NCBI GenBank assembly: GCA_913056165.1
Contig: CAJXMD010000005.1
Span: 1 to 64,000, forward strand
Reading direction: 5' to 3'
DNA from: an uncultured Halieaceae bacterium
Lineage (GTDB): Bacteria; Pseudomonadota; Gammaproteobacteria; Pseudomonadales; Halieaceae
DNA: 64,000 bases
Both the position numbers and the translations under genes were made by a program. The notes under the pieces were generated by a model that searched no databases, was not told where the DNA came from, and saw only the letters and a list, made by a program, of their open reading frames with translations. Shown piece after piece: positions 50,928-62,111 of this stretch (positions are counted from its first letter, which is position 1; the number at the start of each line of letters is the position of its first letter).

Positions 50928-51839
50928 TTGGTTTATTGGATCTATCAACTTCTGTCGCGCCTTCCCCTCTCCGTTCTTTACGGTCTGTCCAGCGTCGGTG
51001 CCTGGGCGCTGGAGTTTGTTTTCCGCTACCGGCGCTCAGTCATCACCGACAACTTGTCAGCGTCTTTCCCGGAACTGACCGCTAAAGAAAAAAAGAGTAT
51101 CAGAAGGCGGTTTTATCGAAGTCTTGCAGATACCACAATCGAAATTATCGGCGCCGCCCACAAACCTTTGGGGTTTTTTGAGAAACGTCTCGAGGTTACC
51201 AACATCGACTTACTGCATCAGCTTAGCGAGCAGGGAAGCCAGACTGTAATCGTTATGCTGGGGCACCAAGGGAATTGGGAGTGGATGCTGCATCGTGCCG
51301 CTGGTCTATACGATATGCCGATGGCATTCATTTACAAAACCCTGCACAGCGCTGCTGCAGATCGATTTAGTCTTGAAGCTCGATGTCGCTTTGGGGCCGA
51401 GGCGATCGAGATGCATAAATCGGCCCGAAATATGATTCGTAACCGACGAAAACCCCGCATCATCTATATTCTGGGTGATCAGTCACCGGGACAACGTGAG
51501 CGGGTCCACTGGGCCCGCTTTCTGAACAGGGACACACCCTTTTTCTCTGGGGCCGCCGTGCTGGCTAAAGCGACTGGCTATCCGGTGGCTTTTGCAGCCT
51601 GTCGGCGCACAGCGCGTGGACACTATCACGTTACTCTCAGTGAGCTCGCCGCGAGACCCGACGAGCTGGAAGAACAGGAAATCACTAAACGCTACGCAAA
51701 AGTGCTGGAGCAAGCGATTGAACGGGCGCCCGAAGACTGGCTGTGGAGTAATCGACGCTGGAAATATCAGGCCGAAGCCAACTCTTCAGCTACCGGATCA
51801 AATGCGGACAGAGAAATCCAATCGAAGCCCTCTGACTGA
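50928..51839 (+). CDS. LpxL/HtrB-family lysophospholipid acyltransferase
   Basis: GHQGNWEWMLHRAAGLYDMPMAFIYKTLHS (H-x4-E); ILGDQSPG; FLNRDTPFFSGAAVLAKATGYPVAFAACRR. Apparent TTG start. Confidence 0.9.
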   Translation: MVYWIYQLLSRLPLSVLYGLSSVGAWALEFVFRYRRSVITDNLSASFPELTAKEKKSIRRRFYRSLADTTIEIIGAAHKPLGFFEKRLEVTNIDLLHQLSEQGSQTVIVMLGHQGNWEWMLHRAAGLYDMPMAFIYKTLHSAAADRFSLEARCRFGAEAIEMHKSARNMIRNRRKPRIIYILGDQSPGQRERVHWARFLNRDTPFFSGAAVLAKATGYPVAFAACRRTARGHYHVTLSELAARPDELEEQEITKRYAKVLEQAIERAPEDWLWSNRRWKYQAEANSSATGSNADREIQSKPSD

Positions 51840-52564
51840 CAGGCCATCACCACTTCCACGGAATTAAGCAAGGACACCTCGCGCAGGGCTTCTCGCGCAA
51901 ACTCGACTGTGTTGTTCTGCTGACTGAGGTGACCTGCAACCAGAATTCGCAACGAGTCCGTGTCTACCTGCTGTAAAAATCGAGCAGCCTGCTGGTTGTT
52001 CAGGTGCCCGTAATTACCACCAACCCGCCGCTTCAGCGGGGCGGGGTAAGCGCTGCGGCGTAATAGCTCAGGCTCATGATTAAACTCCAGCAGAAGCCCC
52101 GTGCATCCCCCATAAGCATTCACCAAGAAAGGAGTGATGGAGCCCAGATCGGTCAAAATACCCAGAGCTAGCTCATTACAGTCAAATCGGTATTGAACTG
52201 GCTCACGAGCGTCGTGAGGCACTGGCAGTCCTAATACTCGAATATCTCCCACCCTGAAATCATCTCCCGCGTTGAAACAGAACAACTGATGGGCGCTCTC
52301 AAATAATCCTGATGCCGCAGTACCATGAGACAAAAAAACGGGAATGGAGTAGCGCCGAGACAGGGCGGACACCCCTGAGGAATGATCGCTGTGCTCGTGA
52401 GTCACCAAAATCCCGTCAAGATCTTCTGGGGTGAGTCCAAGGCGGGACAATCGGGAAATCGATTCCTTCAGAGGAAACCCGCAGTCAACCAATAAGCAAG
52501 TGTCGCCAGACGCGACCAAGGTTCCATTACCTTTGCTTCCACTGCCCAAAGAGGCAAATCGCAT
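51767..52564 (-). CDS. MBL-fold metallohydrolase (YycJ/PhnP-like)
   Basis: MRFASLGSGSKGNGTLVASGDTCLLVDCGFPLKES; ILVTHEHSDHSSGVSALSRRY. Confidence 0.93.
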   Translation of the reverse strand: MRFASLGSGSKGNGTLVASGDTCLLVDCGFPLKESISRLSRLGLTPEDLDGILVTHEHSDHSSGVSALSRRYSIPVFLSHGTAASGLFESAHQLFCFNAGDDFRVGDIRVLGLPVPHDAREPVQYRFDCNELALGILTDLGSITPFLVNAYGGCTGLLLEFNHEPELLRRSAYPAPLKRRVGGNYGHLNNQQAARFLQQVDTDSLRILVAGHLSQQNNTVEFAREALREVSLLNSVEVVMACQSEGFDWISLSAFDPVAEELASA

Positions 52565-53625
52565 TAATTAATGCTGCCCTTGATCAGGGTGAGTAATGCC
52601 TGTTGATCTCGTCGGGGGATTTGGCCCCCCTCTGTACCAAACAAGCTGATCAGCATCTCGTCCTCACTTAAGGAGGCCAGCTTGACCATGTATTGCTTGT
52701 TCGCCAGGGGGTGCTCATCCTCGCCACCCCACATCCAATCAAACCAGCCACCGTCGTCATCTTCCTGCTGGCCAACAAAAGTGACGTAAAACACGCCTTC
52801 GCTTCGGTTCTTGTCGTCAATGGCGAAACCCGCCTCCGGCAATGCCTTGTTGACGGAGGCCCATGCCCGATTGAAAGGCAGCATCAAACGCAAGCGGGTG
52901 TAGGACTCCGTGTCCTCCAGAGATATACGCCCGGCAGCGCTCATCGCGCGATCGGCCATCATCGAAATCGGTGCCGACTCAGCGCTGTTGGCAATGAACT
53001 GAGCAACATTGCGCAACATTTCCTGCTCGAGCTCCAAATCATCCGAGCCTTCGGGCCAACTGCTGTTATCGACTGCCTGATTTTGCTGCAGAACATGCAG
53101 CTCGGCGGTATTCCGCTGGACGCCGCTGTCAACACGAAAACGGAAGCGAGTCGAGAGAGGGCGCTCTTTCAACTCAACAAATTGGGTATCGATCAATCCA
53201 GCCTGAGCGTCGGAGGCCGCCACACCGATACCTGAAGCGGTTAAAAACGCACGCACTTGTGGCCACAGTTGGCCGGGAGCTACGGCAACCAGCGCCCAGC
53301 TCTCGTCCCCGAGGCGCTGTATGCGGACAGTTTCATACTGGCTAGCGCTGGTTAGTGGCGTGGGCCGCGGCACGCCAAATTCACTTTCCAGGCGGAAATT
53401 CTCGGATACCTCGGGAATTGGATAAGTGGGATCAATCGCTGCATCACCGGTACCCGCCGATGGCGGCACGGTGATCACAGCCAGCTCGGGCGCCTCCTGA
53501 TAGCGGGCCGTGTTGTCGGGAAACAACCCGTCTTCACCATAAATCCAACTGCATCCGGTCGAGGTTACGAACGCTGTAAAAAAGCAAACCCGAGCGAGGC
53601 CGGTCAAGCTTACCCACCGTCTCAT
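52564..53625 (-). CDS. bamC: Outer membrane protein assembly factor BamC
   Basis: Lipobox FVTSTGCSWIYGEDGLFPDNTARYQEAPELAVITVPPS; directly downstream of dapA. Confidence 0.88.
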   Translation of the reverse strand: MRRWVSLTGLARVCFFTAFVTSTGCSWIYGEDGLFPDNTARYQEAPELAVITVPPSAGTGDAAIDPTYPIPEVSENFRLESEFGVPRPTPLTSASQYETVRIQRLGDESWALVAVAPGQLWPQVRAFLTASGIGVAASDAQAGLIDTQFVELKERPLSTRFRFRVDSGVQRNTAELHVLQQNQAVDNSSWPEGSDDLELEQEMLRNVAQFIANSAESAPISMMADRAMSAAGRISLEDTESYTRLRLMLPFNRAWASVNKALPEAGFAIDDKNRSEGVFYVTFVGQQEDDDGGWFDWMWGGEDEHPLANKQYMVKLASLSEDEMLISLFGTEGGQIPRRDQQALLTLIKGSIN

Positions 53626-54500
53626 AGTAAACCCGCCCTCGTCATCGCAGCACGCACTCGCTCGTAACAGGATGAATCCAATTCGGTCAGAGGGAGTCTG
53701 ATCCCCCTGTCAATCATGCTGGCCTCCGCCATCGCCCACTTCACAGGTATCGGGTTTGCCTCCAGGAACAGCGCACTGTTGAGACCTGCGATCTTATCAT
53801 TCTCTGTCACTGCCGCATCGAAGTCTCCCGCAAGAGCGAGGCGACAGACTTCTGCGACTATGGGTGCGGCAATGTTCGCTGTTACAGACACATTGCCTTT
53901 GGCTCCCGCACGCATCAGCTCAAGTGCGGTCTCATCATCTCCGGAAAAAACTGAGAACGTCTCAGGAAGACGGCTAATAAGCTCAGCGCCTCTCGCCACA
54001 TCACCCGTTGCGTCTTTAATCGCGACAATATTGCTGACCTCGCTCAAGCGAAGCACCGTGTCGTTGGACAAATCCACACCGGTTCTGCCGGGGACGTTGT
54101 AAAGAATAATAGGCAAGTTCACCGAAGATGCCACCTGGCAGAAGTGGCGATAAAGCCCCTCCTGAGGTGGCTTGTTGTAATAAGGAGTAACCAGCAGAGA
54201 ATAATCCGCCCCAACCTCAGCCGCTGTCACGGTTAGCTCTACTGCCTCATGGGTTGAGTTAGCACCCGTACCGGCCACGACGGGGATCCTGCCGGCAGCC
54301 TGCTCAACGGCAAATCGGATAACGTCACAATGTTCGGGGACAGTCAGGGTAGCACTCTCACCGGTCGTTCCCACGACGCCAAGCGCCGCTGTCCCGGAAC
54401 TCACATGGTATTCGACAAGCCTGGCGAGAGCATCCCAATCGATATCACCCTCGGTTGTCATTGGCGTTACCAGAGCAACGATACTTCCGGTTATCATCAA
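53622..54500 (-). CDS. dapA: 4-hydroxy-tetrahydrodipicolinate synthase
   Basis: SIVALVTPMTTEGDIDWDALARLVEYHVSSGTAALGVVGTTGESATLT; YYNKPPQEGLYRHF; ILYNVPGRTGVDLS; AIKDATGD. Confidence 0.97.
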   Translation of the reverse strand: MMITGSIVALVTPMTTEGDIDWDALARLVEYHVSSGTAALGVVGTTGESATLTVPEHCDVIRFAVEQAAGRIPVVAGTGANSTHEAVELTVTAAEVGADYSLLVTPYYNKPPQEGLYRHFCQVASSVNLPIILYNVPGRTGVDLSNDTVLRLSEVSNIVAIKDATGDVARGAELISRLPETFSVFSGDDETALELMRAGAKGNVSVTANIAAPIVAEVCRLALAGDFDAAVTENDKIAGLNSALFLEANPIPVKWAMAEASMIDRGIRLPLTELDSSCYERVRAAMTRAGLL

Positions 54501-54536
54501 AGGTCCCGTAAACGAAGTGAAAAGTTAGCGAATGTC

Positions 54537-55100
54537 ATGGTGGCGCCATTATCCATTTCAACAGGCATTAAACAAGCGGCCAAATACCTGATAACCGTCT
54601 TGGGCCCGCTCTTTCTCATGTTGAGCGACCACGTAATGGCTCAGTCGTCTTCCTGGCTACAGCCCGGGGAAGTCGAATGGCGCACTGAATCCCTTTCAGC
54701 GATTGATCAGCAATTCATGGCAAGCCAGCGGCAAACTGTGGAGAGTCTAGCCAATAAGCTGGGCAGATCACTCTCCGGCACCACCCAACGAGATCTGGAC
54801 ACCCTGCAGCTTATTCTTGACCGCAAGCTCGTCCCACAGGAGGACATCCTCACTCTGCAGGCATTGGGGGTTGTACTTGGCGACTTGCTCGGCGACGAGC
54901 TTAACATGCAATGGGTGGTCTACCGCGATCGAGCCGGCAGATCACGTGCCCTCCGATACCTGAGCACTGACATTTTTATCTTTCCTGTTACCCTGATTTC
55001 ACGGCGCTGGTCGGTAGGTAGTGACAAGGCCGTCACCACTATTTATCAGGATACGTATGACGCCACAGCCAACCGGTTACCCGGCGCTTCGTGGCGGTAG
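54537..55100 (+). CDS. DUF3806-like exported protein
   Basis: Signal peptide; QRQTVESLANKLGRSLSGTTQRDLDTLQLILDRKLVPQEDILTLQALGVVLGDLLGDELNMQWVVYRDRAGRSRALRY. Confidence 0.75.
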   Translation: MVAPLSISTGIKQAAKYLITVLGPLFLMLSDHVMAQSSSWLQPGEVEWRTESLSAIDQQFMASQRQTVESLANKLGRSLSGTTQRDLDTLQLILDRKLVPQEDILTLQALGVVLGDLLGDELNMQWVVYRDRAGRSRALRYLSTDIFIFPVTLISRRWSVGSDKAVTTIYQDTYDATANRLPGASWR

Positions 55101-55157
55101 TCGGTTCACGCGGCTCAAGCTCAGGACGACCGGCATCTCAAATCTGCTTTGAGACAA

Positions 55158-55886
55158 TCAGGCGGATCTCGCTGGCCAATTAAAGCTTCGCTGATACTCG
55201 TAGCGCCCCATTGTCAGGGTCGTGCGATGACAGGGGTCACCCAGCGCCGGATTGCCCTCCTCGTAGCCGTGATCCCCGGGGTAGAGAAACACTCGGTCCT
55301 CCCCCGCCGCTCTGATTTTTGGAAAGAAAAATGGCGGTTCCCGTTGCCCCACCGCGTCCCATAACGTTGGGAGATCCGGGTACCGAGCCACGTCAATTAA
55401 CGACACCAGTGTTGGGGGGGCTACTACCAGTTCGCCCTCATTCTGCAGGAGTACCGCTCTATCGGCAGGTATCCACTGGAAGTCGACAATTTCGTCGCCA
55501 TCAACAACAGGTAACTCAGATCCGGTATGTGGCGCCAAAAAGAAACGGGTATCGAAGCGGTACTTAACGATCTCTGGGGTGAGCCACCGGGAGAAATAAA
55601 CAAGGTCTCTGCCCGGCACATGTAGGCTGGTTTCCTCCTGAAGCTCCCTGAGCACTGCAGACACAGACCGGGAGTAATCATCGCTACCACCGTCTGTCTC
55701 ATCGACTTTGCCACCGGGAAAAACCCAGGCACCGCCCATGACCCGTAATTCAGGGTTCCGACGAAGCAGTAAACACTCGATGCCCTGTGCCCCCTCCCGG
55801 GCCAGAATTAGCGTGGCTGAGAGCTTTGCCTCCGGCACCGGATCGTTTTTCTTGTTCAGCTCTATCATTAAAAATTGCCCAGACAA
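55158..55886 (-). CDS. Nudix hydrolase
   Basis: ATLILAREGAQGIECLLLRRNPELRVMGGAWVFPGGKVDETDG...AVLRELQEETSL. Confidence 0.88.
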   Translation of the reverse strand: MSGQFLMIELNKKNDPVPEAKLSATLILAREGAQGIECLLLRRNPELRVMGGAWVFPGGKVDETDGGSDDYSRSVSAVLRELQEETSLHVPGRDLVYFSRWLTPEIVKYRFDTRFFLAPHTGSELPVVDGDEIVDFQWIPADRAVLLQNEGELVVAPPTLVSLIDVARYPDLPTLWDAVGQREPPFFFPKIRAAGEDRVFLYPGDHGYEEGNPALGDPCHRTTLTMGRYEYQRSFNWPARSA

Positions 55887-57708
55887 TCCAGGCAGCGCAA
55901 ATACATATTTCGAGGGTCCTGCAGGCTATCGACAAATTTAAGCGCGGGACTGAACTGCGCTGCGTAGCGCTGCAAGGTTGAAAAACCGGGGATATGAACG
56001 GCACCAAATTCTCTACCGAGCTGTTCGAGAATCAGTTGTTCCGGGCTGATCGGTGTCCCGAATAATCGAGTTCGCGGGTCATCCAGGGAGGCAAGCTGAG
56101 CGGCACTGTCGATGGCGTCATAGAGACCACCCAAAGCATCCACCAAACCAATCTCCAGGGCGTCTTCTCCACTCCAAACCCGGCCCCCAGCAACGGCTTC
56201 AACCGCGTCAACCTGCATATTCCGACCTGAGGCAACCAAGCCGATGAAATCCTTGTAGATATTTCCGACAAGGCTCTGAATGATGCGCTCGCCTGCGGGC
56301 TCTATCCCGGTATCGACCCTCGCAACGGTTGCAAGCTCGGTGGTTTTAACGCCGTCAACACCCACCTCTACCCGGTCGTAGAGACGCTCGAGAGTGGGAA
56401 AGGCCGCGAAAACGCCAATGCTGCCCGTAAGGGTCGTACTCTGCGCCCAAATTTGATCCGCTTCCGCCGCAATGTAGTAGCCTCCTGACGCCGCAAGAGG
56501 CCCCATAGAAACAACGATAGGTATCTCCCGCTCTTTGATTTCGAGCAGTCTTTGTCGCATGACCTCTGCTGCAAAGACACTTCCGCCCGGGGAATTTATT
56601 CTCAACACGATAGCGGCCACAGTCTCATCTGCTATGGCCGCATCAAGTTGACCCACGACGGTCTGGGCACCAGCAAAGCCCTGACCGCTATCCCCCGGAA
56701 TCATTTCTCCCTCAACGACAACCACAGCAATTGTGCCGGGATCCTCAGCGGCATCCGTCGGCTCCTCCAGTGCTGATAAGTAGTGGTCTACCGTGATGGC
56801 CTGATAATCCTCAGCCTCCTCATTGCCGCTGATGATTTTTGCAAGAAGCGCTTCCCGCCCGGATTCATGCTGCAACTCATCGATTAACCCCGCATCCACC
56901 ATGAGTTTCGACGCGTCGCCACCAGCCTGTTCGAGTTGCTCAGGAAAGGTATTGATAAACGTCTCAAGTTCACCAGGCGCCAAACCTCTCCCTTGTTCGA
57001 CCTGTTCCGCATACAGACGCCATAGGTCGCCAAGCCAGGCTCCCACCACCTCACGTTGCTGAGGTGACATATCATCGCGCAGGTAGGGTTCTACCGCTGA
57101 TTTATTCTCCCCAACCCGAAACACATTCATGGTCAGATAAATATTGTCGAGAAATTTCCTGAGATAGTTGCGATAAAAGGCAAATCCAGTCAGCTCAAGC
57201 CCACCCTCCGGATTCATCACTACGGTATCGGCTTGAGACACCAGCAAGTAATGTGCCTGAGAAAAATAATCGCCGACTGCGATGACGGGCTTTCCTGTCG
57301 CTTTGAACAGCTCAAGGCTGGAAATTAACTCCATCGCATGAGCGGTGCTCAGGGCTGGTAACTCCTGAAGATCCAGAATGACCGATGTAATCCGCTCATC
57401 TTCGGCGGCGCTGCGCAGTGCGCGTGTGAGACTGAATAGCAGCACCTCACCCTCATTGGCCTGCAACAGAGCATCAACCGGCTCACGCTGAGATCGGTTT
57501 TCGACAATCATTCCCGATGGAGCCACAAGCAGTGCGGTGCTCTCCGGAATCGGCTCCGGTTGAACCTCCTGAATGGCAAGTGCAATGATCGCACCCACGT
57601 AAATGATGACCACCAGCGGAACGAGTGTTACCACCACCCGGTTAAATCCCTTTATGCCACGCCACAGACCCAGTACTAACGCTTTAAACCAACGCCACAA
57701 AAACACAA

Positions 57709-57712
<4 letters not shown>
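55868..57712 (-). CDS. sppA: Signal peptide peptidase SppA, 67K type
   Basis: 614 aa; VAAIVLRINSPGGSVFAAEVMRQRL; VVSMGPLAASGGYYIAAEADQIWAQSTTLTGSIGVF. Confidence 0.95.
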
Positions 57713-58781
<1,069 letters not shown>

Positions 58782-58796
58782 CTAAGGTAGCCGACC

Positions 58797-60032
58797 ATGC
58801 CGTTTCACCCATGGGTTCAAAAGCCGGTCAACGGGATAGCATACCTCGCTAGCCGCTACCGGACAGACAGATGCGCAGAAATATCCGCAGCGCTGGTTTA
58901 CATGAGTCTGTTCGCGTTGGTGCCCTTGCTGACCCTTACCTACACGGTGGGATCGGTTATTCCAGGCGCGGCGGGACTCCAAGACCAGCTTCAGGAATTT
59001 TTGGTGGACAATCTGCTGCCCGAAGCATCCAGGGGCGTGGCCGATTACCTAGCCCAATTCTCGCAGCAAGCCAAAAATTTGACGGGAGTGGGATTGGGAA
59101 TTCTGGCGGTCACTGCCATTTTGATGCTGCGAAATATTGAGCGCGCGTTCAATAATATCTGGCATAACCAAAAAAACAGAGGCGCGGTTTCGAGCTTTCT
59201 CCTCTACTGGGCCGTTCTGAGTTTGGCTCCTGTGATCATCGCAATTGTCGTGGGCACACAAGCCTATCTTTACGCGGCGGCGCACTTCATTACCGATCTT
59301 GAGCCTTACGGTATCAGTGAATTTTTACTGTCGACGGTGCCTTATTCCCTCGGCGCACTGGGTTTAGCGGCGCTCTATCTGGCAGTACCTAACTGCTCGG
59401 TACCGGTAACACACGCGCTGATCGGTGGCTTTGCGGTGGCACTGGCCCTGACGATTGCACGGAAGCTGTTTACCTTGCTGATCGCCAAATCCAGCTACAC
59501 CCTAATTTACGGTGCTTTCGCTGCCGTGCCGATTTTCCTCCTCTGGCTCTATATCACATGGAACATCATCTTGATTGGCGCGATCGGGGTGCACGGGCTC
59601 TCCGCTTATCAAAGTAGCGCTCAAGCTCAACGACCCCTGCTACTCAAAACCTTGGATGTGCTCTTTTTGCTCTGGCAGACACAGCAAAGTGGAGGCGCTT
59701 TACGCGAGCTAGCTATTTTGGGCGATCGAAGTGTCAGTAAAACAGGAATTGACAGCGACAGCTGGCGCACTATTCGAGACAAATTGATAGACAGCAACAT
59801 GATTATGCAGAATCAGCAGGGCCATTATCTGTTGTGTGTTGATCCTCACAATGTCTCGGTTGCAGACGTCTATAAACTACTTCGCGAAGAGCAGGATCTA
59901 GGGTCATCCGCCGAGCAAAACGAGCACCGGTGGCAAGAAATAGCCCTTGAAATGCTCTCGGGATATCGAGAAATGCGGGCAAAAGAGCTCAGCCTGTCTC
60001 TCGCCGATTTATTTGCGGCCCCTCGCACGTGA
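58797..60032 (+). CDS. YihY family inner membrane protein
   Basis: 411 aa; ISAALVYMSLFALVPLLTLTYTV; IYGAFAAVPIFLLWLYITWNIILIGA. Confidence 0.93.
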   Translation: MPFHPWVQKPVNGIAYLASRYRTDRCAEISAALVYMSLFALVPLLTLTYTVGSVIPGAAGLQDQLQEFLVDNLLPEASRGVADYLAQFSQQAKNLTGVGLGILAVTAILMLRNIERAFNNIWHNQKNRGAVSSFLLYWAVLSLAPVIIAIVVGTQAYLYAAAHFITDLEPYGISEFLLSTVPYSLGALGLAALYLAVPNCSVPVTHALIGGFAVALALTIARKLFTLLIAKSSYTLIYGAFAAVPIFLLWLYITWNIILIGAIGVHGLSAYQSSAQAQRPLLLKTLDVLFLLWQTQQSGGALRELAILGDRSVSKTGIDSDSWRTIRDKLIDSNMIMQNQQGHYLLCVDPHNVSVADVYKLLREEQDLGSSAEQNEHRWQEIALEMLSGYREMRAKELSLSLADLFAAPRT

Positions 60033-60481
60033 AGATACCGATAAGTCGCCCACTGCGAACCCTGTTGCTCCTTGTGTTGCTGATGCCCGGCTGTGATTCA
60101 TCGATAGCCCCCGTTCCCGACGAGGGCACTTGGCGCTTAGTGAATTACTGGGCCGCATGGTGCAGTCCCTGCCGGGAGGAAATTCCTGAACTTAACGAGT
60201 TCGATAACACAACAAACGTTGTTGTGCTCGGGGTTAACTACGACGGCGTTAAGGGAGATGCTCTGACAGAACTGTTGCGAGATTTCGACATAAGATTTGA
60301 CAACCTTGATGAAGACCCGGCCAAGGCACTGGGTATCTCGCGGCCCCGCGTGCTACCCACAACCCTGGTGCTCGATCCGGCAGACAATGTGGTCGGCACA
60401 CTGACGGGACCGCAGACTCAGGAGAGCCTGAGGGAGTTCCTGAGTCGACACGGCTGGTCGGACAAAAAAAACGCCGGCTAA
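60029..60481 (+). CDS. TlpA-like thioredoxin-fold lipoprotein
   Basis: LLLLVLLMPGCDSS lipobox; WRLVNYWAAWCSPCREEIPELNEF (CxxC); PRVLPTTLVLDP. Confidence 0.9.
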   Translation: MKIPISRPLRTLLLLVLLMPGCDSSIAPVPDEGTWRLVNYWAAWCSPCREEIPELNEFDNTTNVVVLGVNYDGVKGDALTELLRDFDIRFDNLDEDPAKALGISRPRVLPTTLVLDPADNVVGTLTGPQTQESLREFLSRHGWSDKKNAG

Positions 60482-60491
60482 TAAGCCGGCG
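60464..60491 (-). terminator. Rho-independent terminator on minus strand
   Basis: Minus strand: CGCCGGC-TTATTA-GCCGGCG-TTTTTTTT; overlaps the stop of the thioredoxin gene. Confidence 0.8.
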
Positions 60492-60684
60492 AATGAAGGA
60501 GCCACTCAAATCGGGGGAAATCTGAAGCCAGATTTCGGCTGCCGCGACGTTTCCCGTGTGTCTTCCCCGGATCGACACCATCGCAACTGTCAGTAGTAAG
60601 ACCCGTGATGAATGGATAAGTTCCGCTGGATCGCAAAATATTTTTAAATTGTGGGAAGCCGTTAACACTCAACATATCAATGAG

Positions 60685-61164
60685 TTATGCCGTCCAGATT
60701 GCGGAGCCTGCCTGTCCGGCTCCGGATGAGACACTGAGCTCTACCTCAACCAGCGCCTGATCCTGACTATCATTTACAAGCTTTTCCAGAAGGTAATGCG
60801 CCAGCGCCTCAACAGTTACATTGGAAATTGGGAGCAATCGGGTTTCATCCGCAGGGAACTTGAGGGTGCGGCCATCAAAGCCGACCCAAATCTCATCCTC
60901 AACCACCTCCACGCTTTGATGGGGCGAATCGGCAGCCACCAACATATACTCATCCAGCGGCTCGCACAGGGCTGCAAGTTTGCGCTTGTACACATTGTAG
61001 TCGGCAGAAAAACCGTTATCTCCCATTTCGGCCACGATACGAGCCGACACAGAGTAGTTATGCCCATGAAGACGCTCGCGATCCGAAGCGCTAAATATTG
61101 TGTAGTGCGCTGCAGAGAATTTGTGAGCTTCTTTATCAATATATAAGGTTGTCAGGCGAGACAT
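60685..61164 (-). CDS. 6-pyruvoyl-tetrahydropterin synthase/QueD-family protein with ExxHGH motif
   Basis: HKFSAAHYTIFSASDRERLHGHNYSVSARIVAEMGDNGFSADYNVYKRKLAALCEPLDEYMLV: zinc His residues conserved; catalytic Cys position not Cys. Confidence 0.85.
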   Translation of the reverse strand: MSRLTTLYIDKEAHKFSAAHYTIFSASDRERLHGHNYSVSARIVAEMGDNGFSADYNVYKRKLAALCEPLDEYMLVAADSPHQSVEVVEDEIWVGFDGRTLKFPADETRLLPISNVTVEALAHYLLEKLVNDSQDQALVEVELSVSSGAGQAGSAIWTA

Positions 61165-61398
61165 GCTATGACCTTTTGCAGCCGTGACTGAGCGGAGCAT
61201 GTTGGTGAATCAGATCGTCGAGTGCAAGCCTTTTTGACGCGATCCGCCGACACCCACTTTGCGTACTGGCTAATAGTCAGTGCATAGTTAGTTTGGGATG
61301 ACCATCGGCTCGGCGTCTCTTCACCAGAAGCAACTTACCAAAAGCGCTTGGGTAATACTGGTTGGACAACTATCTCGGACCTACAGTAAAGGAGTCTC

Positions 61399-62109
61399 AT
61401 GACCAAACTCGCGATCATTACGGGAGCCAGCTCAGGGATTGGTATGGCGTCAGCCCGCCAGTTACTGAATGACGGCTTTCACGTCATCAACGTGTCGCGA
61501 CGGCCCTGCACCCTCGAGGGTGTTACCAACATCTGTGGCGATCTCAGCGAGACCGACAATATCCATCTCCTCGCCGGCCAGATTATCGCGGTCATTGAAC
61601 AGCAGGAGGCTACCAGCGTCTGTGTCGTTCACAACGCGGCGCTGATGCTCAAGGATTCGGTAGGCGACACCTCAGACGAAGATCTGCTGCGAGTGCTACA
61701 GATTAACGTGGTGGCGATCAATGCTCTCAACCGAATATTGCTACCTCACCTGCCGTCCACATCGAGCTTGCTCTTCGTTGGCTCGACGCTCTCTGAAAAA
61801 GCGGTTGCGGGTGCTTTCAGCTACGTCGTAAGCAAGCATGCCCAGCTGGGGATGATGCGAGCCACCTGTCAGGATCTCATGGGGAGAGGTATTCATACCG
61901 CACTGATCTGCCCCGGGTTTACCGATACCGAGATGCTTCGAGGTCATGTCGGAAATAATCAGGATATCATTCAGTCTATTAGCGGACTCAACAGTTTTAA
62001 TCGGTTGGTAGCGCCCGAGGAGATCGCTCGCCTGGTTGGCTGGTGCCACGAAAACCCCGTCATTAACGGTTCGGTTCTTCATGCCAACCTGGGTCAGGTC
62101 GAAAGCTGA
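61399..62109 (+). CDS. SDR-family oxidoreductase
   Basis: LAIITGASSGIGMASARQLLNDGFHVINVSRRP; VVHNAA; SYVVSKHAQLGMM (YxxxK). Confidence 0.92.
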   Translation: MTKLAIITGASSGIGMASARQLLNDGFHVINVSRRPCTLEGVTNICGDLSETDNIHLLAGQIIAVIEQQEATSVCVVHNAALMLKDSVGDTSDEDLLRVLQINVVAINALNRILLPHLPSTSSLLFVGSTLSEKAVAGAFSYVVSKHAQLGMMRATCQDLMGRGIHTALICPGFTDTEMLRGHVGNNQDIIQSISGLNSFNRLVAPEEIARLVGWCHENPVINGSVLHANLGQVES

Positions 62110-62111
62110 TT

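Noticed and set aside
60478-60675. 65-aa minus-strand ORF downstream of the PTPS-like gene
   Set aside because: No family resemblance and it ends inside the terminator stem; treated as non-coding or UTR.
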